A stretch of DNA of 11,580 nt from the NCBI GenBank assembly GCA_023433855.1, contig JAEYTV010000301.1:1-11580 (forward strand), given 5' to 3'. Below are positions 1 to 5,689 of the stretch, piece after piece. The translations under genes were made by a program, and so were the position numbers. A model generated the notes under the pieces. It saw only the letters and a program-made list of their open reading frames with translations, was not told the DNA's origin and searched no databases. Origin of the DNA: Pseudomonadota bacterium (GTDB taxonomy: Bacteria; Pseudomonadota; Alphaproteobacteria; Rhizobiales; Rhizobiaceae). Position 1 is the stretch's first letter, and each line of letters starts with the position of its first letter.

Positions 1-78
1 CGCCTGCTCGGTGTCACGCTCTCGTCCCTATCCCCGGTCGTGCAAACTGGAACGAACCAGTTAACCCTCGACTTGTAG
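1..78 (+). CDS. dinB: DNA polymerase IV, C-terminal end (partial)
   Basis: The frame beginning at base 1 is open for 25 codons and stops at TAG (76-78); the rest of the gene lies left of the window. The peptide begins RLLGVTLSSL and ends QLTLDL. The first part matches the end of the little-finger domain of Y-family polymerases (the R-L-[LI]-G-[VI] motif). The final hexapeptide fits the beta-clamp binding motif (QLxLF-like) found at the extreme C-terminus of DinB. Known role of the family: error-prone translesion synthesis recruited by the sliding clamp. It converges with the downstream oxidoreductase gene, leaving 37 bp between stop codons. An inverted repeat (AACTGG/CCAGTT, 45-62) falls inside the last codons. 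The identification is an inference from a short tail; a related Y-family protein would be the main alternative. Confidence 0.6.
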   Translation, partial: RLLGVTLSSLSPVVQTGTNQLTLDL

Positions 79-115
79 TTCAAGAGCTCGCAGGTGGTTG
101 CTCGTCAACTGGCAT

Positions 116-1129
116 CTAGTCGGCGATCTTTATGATCAGTTTGCCGAAATTGCCCCCGGTGAGCATCCCGATAAAGGCTTCGGGCGCATTCTCCAGTCCA
201 TCGACGATATCTTCGCGATACTTGATCTCGCCCGATGCCACGCGAGGCCCGATCTCGCTCAGGAATTCGTCGAAGTGGCTGGTGAATTCGTTCTGAATGA
301 AACCACGAACCTGCAGGCTGCGCCTGAGGATCGCCTGCATCGTGGCTGGCAGGCGATCGGCGTCAGCCGTATCCGAGCCGTTGTAGTAAGCGATCAGGCC
401 GCACACGGGCACGCGCGCGAACTGGTTCAGCAGTGGCAGCACGCCGTCCCAGACGCGCCCACCGACGTTCTCGAAATAGACATCGATGCCATCTGGACAT
501 GCAGATTCCAGATGGGCGGCGAAATCGCTTGAACGGTGGTCGACAACAGCGTCGAAGCCCAGTTCGTCCTTCACGAAACTGCATTTCTCGCGCCCACCGG
601 CGACACCGACGGCTCTCGCGCCAGCCAGCTTCGCGAGCTGACCGACCATGGAACCGACCGGGCCGGATGCGGCCGCAACAACAACCGTTTCCCTCGCCTT
701 GGGCTTCCCGATGAACTTCAGTCCGCTCCAGGCAGTAAAGCCTGGCATCCCGAGCACCCCGATTGCGGTCGTGATCGGCGCACCCTGGGTCTCGACACGC
801 GTCAGTGCATCACCGCTCAGCACGGCGTGACTGCTCCATCCGATTCGACCTCGGACGATGTCGCCTGGGGAAAATCCGGTGTGCCGCGATTTGACGACCT
901 GTGCGATTGCCTCACCGTCCATGACACCGCCGATTGGTACGGGCGCGGCGTAAGATTTTGCCGCACTCATGCGGCCCCGCATGTAAGGATCAAGCGAGAG
1001 GTAAAGTGACCTGACTGTAACTTCTCCCTCGGCTGCGTCCTGGAGTTCGAACTCCTCCATGCGGAAATGTTCGGGACCCGGTGCTCCGGTGGGTCTGCTT
1101 GCGAGCGTGATGCGGCGGGCATGAACCAT
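116..1129 (-). CDS. NADP-dependent zinc-independent MDR oxidoreductase (CurA/leukotriene B4 dehydrogenase-like)
   Basis: A 337-aa protein, the usual length for this family of medium-chain reductases that reduce carbon-carbon double bonds of alpha,beta-unsaturated carbonyls with NADPH in the cytoplasm. Visible motifs are SLDPYMRGRM (residues 45-54, a family hallmark), GMPGFTAW (127-134), the nucleotide-binding loop AASGPVGSMVGQLAK (153-167), YFENVGG (218-224) and the C-terminal GGNFGKLIIKI (325-335). The zinc-ligand pattern of alcohol dehydrogenases is absent. The start at 1129 is chosen because GAGGAA lies 6 bases upstream of this ATG; an in-frame ATG at 1153 adds eight residues without such a site. 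The gene stands alone: dinB converges from the left and a long non-coding stretch lies upstream. The physiological substrate cannot be deduced, so no gene symbol is given. Confidence 0.9.
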   Translation of the reverse strand: MVHARRITLASRPTGAPGPEHFRMEEFELQDAAEGEVTVRSLYLSLDPYMRGRMSAAKSYAAPVPIGGVMDGEAIAQVVKSRHTGFSPGDIVRGRIGWSSHAVLSGDALTRVETQGAPITTAIGVLGMPGFTAWSGLKFIGKPKARETVVVAAASGPVGSMVGQLAKLAGARAVGVAGGREKCSFVKDELGFDAVVDHRSSDFAAHLESACPDGIDVYFENVGGRVWDGVLPLLNQFARVPVCGLIAYYNGSDTADADRLPATMQAILRRSLQVRGFIQNEFTSHFDEFLSEIGPRVASGEIKYREDIVDGLENAPEAFIGMLTGGNFGKLIIKIAD

Positions 1130-1233
1130 GTACGCTTCCTCGGTGGGTCTCACCGTTCAATGTAGGCGTGGCCTTCTTCTTTCCAAGTCGCCGCTGATGC
1201 AGGGCCACTCTGCCTGCTTCACCTCCAGACGTA

Positions 1234-1259
1234 TCTCCGTTTGGAGACATTTGCTCCAA
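1234..1259. promoter_or_regulatory. Overlapping dyads upstream of the oxidoreductase gene
   Basis: TTGGAG (1241-1246) is the exact complement of CTCCAA (1254-1259) across 7 bases. TCTCC (1234-1238) also pairs with GGAGA (1243-1247) across 4 bases. The two pairings share bases and exclude each other. The site lies 105-130 bp upstream of the minus-strand start at 1129. This could be an operator for a dimeric repressor or an RNA switch in a leader; nothing in the window names a regulator. Confidence 0.3.
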
Positions 1260-1294
1260 CCAGACGATTTCGGGACATCCCGGTATGCTGAGCA

Positions 1295-1339
1295 CCGTTG
1301 ATCAACGGGAGGACGCCTTTCCCACGGTGAGGCGCCCTC
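1295..1339. repeat. 14-bp perfect palindrome followed by a 10-bp hairpin
   Basis: CCGTTGATCAACGG (1295-1308) equals its own reverse complement. Immediately after it, GAGGACGCCT (1309-1318) pairs with AGGCGCCCTC (1330-1339) with one A-C mismatch and an 11-base loop. There is no T-run on either side, so a classical terminator is unlikely. Operator or structured-RNA roles are possible; the function is unknown. Confidence 0.4.
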
Positions 1340-1692
1340 TGCATAATATTGTTCTGCTTCGCATGGCGGTGTCTTCGTTCCCGCGCCGCTGCCGTCCACC
1401 TCGCGAGACGAAGCTCATTGATGGTCACCTCCCCACCGGCCGCGCCGCGTTTCTTGGGGACCGTCGGAGCCTGAAGGGGCTCGCCCCCGCGCTCGGGAAC
1501 GTATCTTGCGGAACCACTGATGGCCGCATCCGCCTTTATGAAAGACGAGGCGTCCGGTGCAACAGATCGGGCGTTTGGGAGCGAGGACTGCCAGTTCGTC
1601 CCCCGCGAGGTCAACTGCGCGCCGGATCGGCCAACGCCGTGGAACAAGATTACGGGAGTGTCCCCTGCTGCCAAATCGATCCGCATGCTGGT

Positions 1693-1736
1693 GGAAAAAA
1701 GCCGAGGGCGCTCAACCCTTCCGGGGAGCGCCCTCG
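1693..1736 (-). terminator. Strong Rho-independent terminator, minus strand
   Basis: On the minus strand CGAGGGCGCTC pairs perfectly over 11 bp with GAGCGCCCTCG (1726-1736 with 1703-1713). The 12-base loop can add three more pairs (CCC 1716-1718 with GGG 1723-1725). Two bases after the stem comes a run of six T (the A-run at 1695-1700 on +). This is the textbook layout, and the best terminator in the window. No minus-strand protein gene ends here, so it probably closes a non-coding transcript starting to the right. Confidence 0.8.
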
Positions 1737-1808
1737 TACCCCGCACGCAACCGTCGACGCGCGACGGGATAGTGTCGCTGCGGAAGTTGCGCGTGTTTCG
1801 GGGCTGCA
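1695..1808 (-). ncRNA. Candidate small RNA of about 110 nt
   Basis: The 3' end is defined by the intrinsic terminator at 1693-1736. The 5' end is an inference from promoter-like elements on the minus strand: CTTGCT (1838-1843), a 17-bp spacer, then CCATCT (1815-1820). Each matches four of six bases of the rhizobial sigma-70 consensus (CTTGAC, CTATAT). Transcription would begin near 1808. The interval has no believable ORF on the minus strand. I recognise no known family: no SRP RNA, 6S, tmRNA or suhB-like sequence. The terminator is solid, the promoter is weak, and the existence of the RNA is a hypothesis. Confidence 0.35.
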
Positions 1809-1814
1809 TGGTTT

Positions 1815-1843
1815 AGATGGTATCTATGAAGCAAGATAGCAAG
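1815..1843 (-). promoter_or_regulatory. Putative promoter with a dyad filling its spacer
   Basis: The minus-strand elements CTTGCT (1838-1843) and CCATCT (1815-1820) are 17 bp apart. The spacer is occupied by an inverted repeat, TATCT (1821-1825) and AGATA (1834-1838) around 8 bases. A dyad between the -35 and -10 elements is a common operator position. Both hexamers are imperfect, so confidence is low. Confidence 0.25.
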
Positions 1844-1901
1844 ACCAGGGCATGCGGGTTTATCTACCCGCCGGGTAGAGTTGCTCCCATGCCCGGGACT
1901 T
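1841..1901. repeat. Nested inverted repeat
   Basis: The outer arms at 1841-1854 and 1888-1901 are complementary at 12 of 14 positions, including seven consecutive (GGGCATG and CATGCCC). Inside lies a second perfect dyad, TCTACCCG-C-CGGGTAGA (1863-1879). The two are concentric within a few bases (centres 1871). In RNA this gives a long cruciform-like stem; in DNA it could be a two-tier protein-binding or recombination site. It sits directly upstream of the putative small-RNA promoter and about 125 bp before the 85-aa gene. Confidence 0.5.
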
Positions 1902-2024
1902 GGCGGAACCGTCGGTCCGACCCGCCCGCGATAAGTTCAGCCTTGCGTCACTTTTCGCTGAGCCTAGGCCGTCCGGAGTGATATCATGGGCCCAGGTGCT
2001 TTCGCTTTCCAGAAAGGAAGTATC

Positions 2025-2282
2025 ATGATTGCGGCAGCTAGACCACGCGCCCTTCCAGCATGGACAGACAACCTCCCACAGGCGGAGGACAGCCTACAAA
2101 CGTCGCCCACCGCCAAAATGGATCTCCTTCATGCACAGTTGGATGAGGCCGGCCATCCATGTACTCGAATGACGTGGCGCCTGCTCTTCCTGGAGTGGCG
2201 ATATGATTACGCCGTACTGTTCGGCAATGTCCATGCCTGGATGAGCTATATTGATCGCCGGTTCAGTCAGGAAAAGGATTAG
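2025..2282 (+). CDS. Hypothetical 85-aa protein
   Basis: I do not recognise this protein. The ATG at 2025 is preceded by AAAGGAAG 5 bases upstream, a good ribosome binding site; an in-frame ATG at 1986 has none. The first 35 residues are rich in Ala, Pro and Thr and probably unstructured. The second half is compact and aromatic (RMTWRLLFLEWRYDYAVLF, then WMSYIDRRF), with four tryptophans over the whole chain and a plausible amphipathic helix. There is no signal peptide or clear membrane segment. It stands alone: a dyad-rich spacer lies upstream and 763 bp without a firm gene lie downstream. Codon use is less GC3-biased in the first third than in the core genes to the right, which would fit recent acquisition or a fast-evolving gene. 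Confidence 0.5.
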   Translation: MIAAARPRALPAWTDNLPQAEDSLQTSPTAKMDLLHAQLDEAGHPCTRMTWRLLFLEWRYDYAVLFGNVHAWMSYIDRRFSQEKD

Positions 2283-3045
2283 CAAATCTCCTGCCTGGCT
2301 GAGCACGCGACGCCGCAGGCCAGCAAGACCGGATGCCCTGCGGCTTCGCCGACGCGTTGGTATGCAACGCGTACTCTGGAGGCTGAGTGCGCGTGACCGA
2401 TCTGACGCGCCGCCTCTTCCCCGGTATTCACTTGGCCGGATCGACAAGCGGATCGCCCTGGCGCAGAACATCCTTGCAGCAGCACCAGAATATCTTCGTG
2501 CCATGTATCAATTCGCGGTCGGCGGCCGGCCGAGGTGAGAAAGGTCACCCTGGCATTTGGGCACCATCCCCACCGCAATAAAGACCTCGGCAGGCCTTCC
2601 ACTCCGGAGGAACAGTGCTATCTGGCCGAGGGAAAATTCCCGCACCTGCGCGTACCACCAACCCCATAGCCCGTTCTTCGGCCGGGCCACGAGTACGAGA
2701 ACAGAAGCCTCGTGCGCCCCACCACCATCCACACCATCTCCGTCATCCGTTGACGCTGCCTGTGCGGATGCCCACTTCTGGCGAAGATGTCTACACCCAC
2801 TAAAAAATAACGCAGCCGAACTGATCGCGACATGGAGGTTGCCGCCTGCAGCGACGTTCGGATCGTCCATCCGTGCGAAGGGGATTCTCCTGGAACTCCG
2901 TGCACGCCTGCCCGTCTCCGTCCGCAGGTCCCTCGATCTCGACATCGCCACACTCATCCTGACCATGCCAGCAGGAGCCCAGGATGAATTTCGACATGCA
3001 TCGCTCATCGTGTCGAATGGGCTTCAAGGGATAGAAGGCCTTCCC
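2283..3045. other. Gene-poor stretch with a long in-frame extension
   Basis: No gene is recognised on either strand. The frame of the downstream helix-turn-helix gene stays open from 2557. Its first 100 codons have low coding character (Pro/Ser/Thr-rich, mixed third positions). Codons from about 2866 look more gene-like (AKGILLELRARLPVSV, then LDLDIATLILTM), so a degenerate or longer N-terminus cannot be excluded. Another short frame at 2251-2538 (+) ends in a helical segment (RIDKRIALAQNILAAAPEYL) but has no supported start. The stretch could contain decayed genes. Confidence 0.45.
2984..3034 (+). CDS. Possible 16-codon leader ORF before the HTH gene
   Basis: ATG at 2984 has AGGAG exactly 6 bases upstream and encodes MNFDMHRSSCRMGFKG, ending in TAG at 3032-3034. 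The last base of that stop codon is the first base of GAAGG (3034-3038), which is the ribosome binding site for the GTG at 3046. Good spacing on both starts and a stop abutting the next Shine-Dalgarno suggest translational coupling or a leader peptide. The ORF is very short, so chance is a real alternative. Confidence 0.25.
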   Translation: MNFDMHRSSCRMGFKG

Positions 3046-3420
3046 GTGATCCCCCGCGAGATCGAAGATATTCTTTCGATCTCCACCGCCGAAAGGTACC
3101 GGTGGCTCAACGACGGTCGCCTGCAAAGCGCGGGAACGCGCACCGTCAAGCTTCGAGGCCGGGCACGACAGATCACCTTCCATGTCTTCGACCCGCGTCT
3201 CGTCGAGGACCTCCTCGATCGCGGCGTGGTGGAGGAATGGCGCGAGGAAGACGCGGCGACCGCGGCCGAGAACAGGCGGCGGGCTGCTTGGAAGGCCAAA
3301 CTGACCCGTTCGTTGAAGCAGGGCAACCGGGCGCCAGATACGCCGGGCGAACTCTCGGCCACCGATTGCCCCGGTCTGTCCGGCTGGACGGATTTCGATA
3401 GTGACGGCCTGCTCCGCTGA
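3046..3420 (+). CDS. Small helix-turn-helix/excisionase-like DNA-binding protein
   Basis: The protein has 124 aa when started at GTG 3046, chosen because GAAGG stands 7 bases upstream and the sequence from here is compact and well biased. An ATG at 2965 would give 151 aa, and the frame is open back to 2557. Residues 2-22 (IPREIEDILSISTAERYRWLN) read as a helix-turn-helix of the excisionase/MerR type. Basic residues follow (KLRGRAR, 35-41), then the strand ITFHVFDP (43-50) and a helix, as in a winged fold. Residues 60-95 form a highly charged helix (EEWREEDAATAAENRRRAAWKAKL). The last 25 residues are acidic and Ser/Gly-rich. Excisionase-like proteins act in mobile elements or as small transcription factors; no integrase is present here. 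The 77-aa gene follows 112 bp later on the same strand. Confidence 0.65.
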   Translation: MIPREIEDILSISTAERYRWLNDGRLQSAGTRTVKLRGRARQITFHVFDPRLVEDLLDRGVVEEWREEDAATAAENRRRAAWKAKLTRSLKQGNRAPDTPGELSATDCPGLSGWTDFDSDGLLR

Positions 3421-3430
3421 GGCAAGGCGG

Positions 3431-3457
3431 GCGCCGGCCATCACATGGCTGTGGCGC
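3431..3457 (+). terminator. Hairpin just after the HTH gene
   Basis: GCGCC (3431-3435) pairs with GGCGC (3453-3457) and GCCAT (3437-3441) with ATGGC (3445-3449), around a CAC loop and a small internal loop. It begins 10 bases after the stop at 3420. No T-run follows, so it may be a Rho-dependent or mRNA-stabilising structure rather than an intrinsic terminator. Confidence 0.3.
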
Positions 3458-3532
3458 TGTCTGCCATAAAGATGTGGCGAAGGCGAAAAACGTGATAAGC
3501 GCCACGCAAACAACAGTAACAGGAGTGTACTC

Positions 3533-3766
3533 GTGAGCGAACCGACCGTGGCAGATGCAACAAACCGCATCTATGAATCGCTCCAGGCGGACAATGCCGA
3601 CCTTGACATGCATATCGCGACGCTTAAGGCGGCGTTGACGCGCGCGGGCGAGAAGGAGGCCGTTTTCGATCCGGCGAAGCTCGCACAGAATAACCGCTCC
3701 GGGCGCAAGCTGATGCAGGCCTATTTCCGTCAGCGAGGTGTCGCGGTACGGTTTTCGCCTTCCTGA
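3533..3766 (+). CDS. Conserved-looking 77-aa helical protein
   Basis: Function unknown. It starts at GTG 3533 with AGGAG 7 bases upstream. Residues 5-40 (VADATNRIYESLQADNADLDMHIATLKAALTRAG) form a long amphipathic helix with coiled-coil heptad character. The second half carries a Lys/Arg-rich segment (LAQNNRSGRKLMQAYFRQRG, 50-69) that could bind nucleic acid, then a short beta strand. There is no signal peptide. The codon bias and clean start argue for a real gene. It follows the HTH gene by 112 bp with a hairpin and its own AT-richer leader (ACAAACAACAGTAACAGG) between them, so independent transcription is possible. Whether the two genes work together is an inference from position only. Confidence 0.7.
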   Translation: MSEPTVADATNRIYESLQADNADLDMHIATLKAALTRAGEKEAVFDPAKLAQNNRSGRKLMQAYFRQRGVAVRFSPS

Positions 3767-3946
3767 GGCGCCGTTACCTTCGGACCAAAGGCATGATCGG
3801 CGACCAGAACGTCTCCGGCGGGATATGACTCCCATCTCTCGCCGAGGACGCCCATCGCACCTACCGTTCAGCGGCAGATGTCTGGCAGCTCCTCGCGCGA
3901 GGACATTCGGCCATCCGGCAGGAGAACAGAGCGTCTCTCTAACGCT

Positions 3947-5248
3947 TCACGCGCCTGTAACACGCCAAATGACATCCCCGACATCGTCCGCCATCAATAC
4001 GGCGCCGTCGGCGGCAAGCGCTACGCCGACCGGGCGCCCGTAGGAGTACTTTTCGTCGGGCGACAGGAAGTCGGTAAGGATCTCGCGGGGCATCCCGACG
4101 GGCTTGCCGTTTTCGAACGCTACGAACGCCAGCTTGTAGCCGGAAAGCTTCGAACGATTCCAGGACCCGTGCTGCCCGATGGCCATGCCAGCCGGAAATC
4201 CGGGCAGAGTGCCCTCCGGCAACCAGCAGAGGCCAAGCGACGCCGTATGGCCGCCCAAGGCATAATCAGGTTGGAGCGCCGAGGCCACCTTGGCGCCGTC
4301 CTGCGGCACCCGATCATCCACAACCCGGTCCCAGTAGCAGTAGGGCCAACCGTAGAACCCGCCGTCGACGACCGAGGTGAGATAGTCCGGGGGGGTTTCG
4401 TCACCAAGACCGTCGCGCTCATTGACAACAGTCCACAGCACCTCTCGCTCAGGCTCCCAAGCCATGCCGACTGGGTTGCGCAAGCCGCTGGCAAACACAC
4501 GCGATCGCCCCGACGCCAGATCATATTCGTGTATGCAGGCCCGATTTTCTTCCGCAGCCATCCCCTCGTCGCCGATATTGCTCAGCGAACCAACAGCAAC
4601 GTAGAGCTTTGTGCCATCCTTGCTTGAAATGAGGTTACGTGTCCAATGTCCGCCGGGTACAAGATCCATCAACTTCTTGCCCCGCTGGGTGATCGCCGTA
4701 GCCCCCGCTTCATACGGATAGGCCAGAAGCGCGTCGCTGGCCCCGACATAGAGCGTGTCACCGACCAGTGCGATTCCGAACGGCTGCCGCGCGTTCTCGA
4801 TATAGGCATAGCTTTCCTCGGCCACCCCGTCGCCGTCGGCATCGCGCAGTAGCGTCACGCGATTGGGACTTGTTCCGGAAGCCCGCGCCCGCTGCATCGT
4901 GGCCGACATCGCATGATCGAACAACGTGCTCGGTGTTCCCGATTCGCCCATGGATTCAGCCACGAGCACATCCCCGTTCGGCAGCACATGCATGTTTCGC
5001 GGATGCGTGAGGCCCCGGGCGAACGCATTGACCTTGAGCCCCGGCGCCGGTGTCGGCTTGTGCTCGCCATCCCATCCCTTCGCTGTCGGCATCTTCAACG
5101 TCGGGAGCATGCCTTGCGGCTTGGCCGCAGGAATGACCGGGGTCGTACCGTAGACGGGTTCGCGGCCGCCATACCTGGAGTGACGGACGGCAACGGTCAC
5201 TTGGCCGACAAGGGCAACAAGGCGGGCGAGTAAGGAAGGTTCGGCCAT
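3947..5248 (-). CDS. Sorbosone/glucose dehydrogenase family protein (PQQ-type beta-propeller)
   Basis: A 433-aa member of the glucose/sorbosone dehydrogenase family (GSDH, COG2133), periplasmic six-bladed propellers that oxidise sugars or aldoses, usually with PQQ. Recognisable segments are LTHPRNMHVLPNGDVLVAES (80-99), RDADGDGVAE (135-144), GHWTRNLISSKDG (200-212), GLRNPVGMAW (255-264), NERDGLGDETPPDYL (276-290), GGFYGWPYCYW (296-306), GQHGSWNR (358-365) and GRPVGVALAADGAVLMADD (404-422). Position 201 (GHWT) and His361 fit the places of active-site and PQQ-contact residues in the family; this is inference. The N-terminus LLARLVALVGQVTVAV is a weak membrane anchor, less hydrophobic than usual. 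No strong Shine-Dalgarno precedes ATG 5248. Two adjacent dyads lie 27-52 bp upstream. No pqq genes are in the window, so cofactor supply is unknown. Confidence 0.88.
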   Translation of the reverse strand: MAEPSLLARLVALVGQVTVAVRHSRYGGREPVYGTTPVIPAAKPQGMLPTLKMPTAKGWDGEHKPTPAPGLKVNAFARGLTHPRNMHVLPNGDVLVAESMGESGTPSTLFDHAMSATMQRARASGTSPNRVTLLRDADGDGVAEESYAYIENARQPFGIALVGDTLYVGASDALLAYPYEAGATAITQRGKKLMDLVPGGHWTRNLISSKDGTKLYVAVGSLSNIGDEGMAAEENRACIHEYDLASGRSRVFASGLRNPVGMAWEPEREVLWTVVNERDGLGDETPPDYLTSVVDGGFYGWPYCYWDRVVDDRVPQDGAKVASALQPDYALGGHTASLGLCWLPEGTLPGFPAGMAIGQHGSWNRSKLSGYKLAFVAFENGKPVGMPREILTDFLSPDEKYSYGRPVGVALAADGAVLMADDVGDVIWRVTGA

Positions 5249-5689
5249 GGTTCGCTCTGGATCACAAAGGAGAATCTGGGAAGCCAGACGCTAAAGCGTC
5301 CGAACGCACAGCACCAGAGGGCGGCGCTGAGATTCAACACACGAGCGGGAGTCGCGTGGCCGATTTTCAATGAGCCGCGGATCCCCGTGCTGGCATTGAG
5401 ACCGTTCCTTCTCTCCTTGCGACTGAACCGCACCACGATGCAGGTTGACCGGCATGAACCGGTCCCGGCTGCGGATGTCGGTACAATCGGTCGCACATAC
5501 CCGCGCTTGTATCAGGGGCGGCTATCCCCAAGTTACCCATATGTCCGACGTCTTACACCATCGCCTGCCGAAAGCAGATGCCTCCGCCCGGAGGTCGGGG
5601 GGCTCTCGATAGCAGCCCATCCTCCGGGCCATCAACAGCTCAATCGACTGTTTGAAGCCGGGCCTGTGTTGCCCGAGACCGGAGATATC
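5249..5689. other. Non-coding spacer upstream of the sugar dehydrogenase
   Basis: No gene is seen in these 441 bases. Open frames such as 5197-5496 (-) and 5387-5863 (+) lack ribosome binding sites at their starts and read as low-complexity shadows. Short perfect dyads are present: TCTGG/CCAGA (5275-5288), GACGCT/AGCGTC (5287-5300), GACCGG/CCGGTC (5447-5464) and CCTCCG/CGGAGG (5581-5594). In many rhizobia the gene after ntrC would be ntrY; no trace of its sequence was recognised. Confidence 0.55.
5275..5300 (-). promoter_or_regulatory. Adjacent dyads upstream of the sugar dehydrogenase
   Basis: TCTGG-GAAG-CCAGA (5275-5288) shares two bases with GACGCT-AA-AGCGTC (5287-5300), the latter with perfect 6-bp arms. 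They lie 27-52 bp before the minus-strand start at 5248, a typical operator position. The binding protein is unknown. Confidence 0.35.

Larger units (their letters stand above)
1130..2024. other. Gene-poor, inverted-repeat-rich spacer
   Basis: About 0.9 kb without a convincing protein gene. Open frames exist on both strands (for example 1520-1816 + and 1219-1809 -), but they overlap one another, lack Shine-Dalgarno sites and run through a perfect terminator hairpin, so they are judged non-coding. The stretch holds overlapping dyads upstream of the oxidoreductase gene, a 14-bp perfect palindrome (1295-1308), a long hairpin (1309-1339), an intrinsic terminator (1693-1736) and a nested inverted repeat (1841-1901). 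No transposase remnant, tRNA or rRNA was recognised. Confidence 0.6.

Noticed and set aside
45..62. AACTGG/CCAGTT hairpin between dinB and the oxidoreductase gene
   Set aside because: It is within the dinB coding tail and has no T-run on either strand, so it is not called a terminator.
1042..1055. GGAGTTCGAACTCC, a perfect 14-bp palindrome resembling a tRNA T-arm
   Set aside because: It lies inside the oxidoreductase coding sequence (codons for EEFELQ) and no acceptor or anticodon stem fits around it.
1219..1809. 196-codon minus-strand open frame
   Set aside because: It runs through the intrinsic terminator at 1693-1736, has no ribosome binding site and its product resembles no family; GC-rich DNA often gives such frames.
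1520..1816. 98-codon plus-strand open frame
   Set aside because: No Shine-Dalgarno, overlap with the terminator stem and no family resemblance. It remains a weak possibility.
2508..3008. 166-codon minus-strand open frame
   Set aside because: It is antisense to the open frame before the HTH gene, lacks a supported start and has low-complexity composition.
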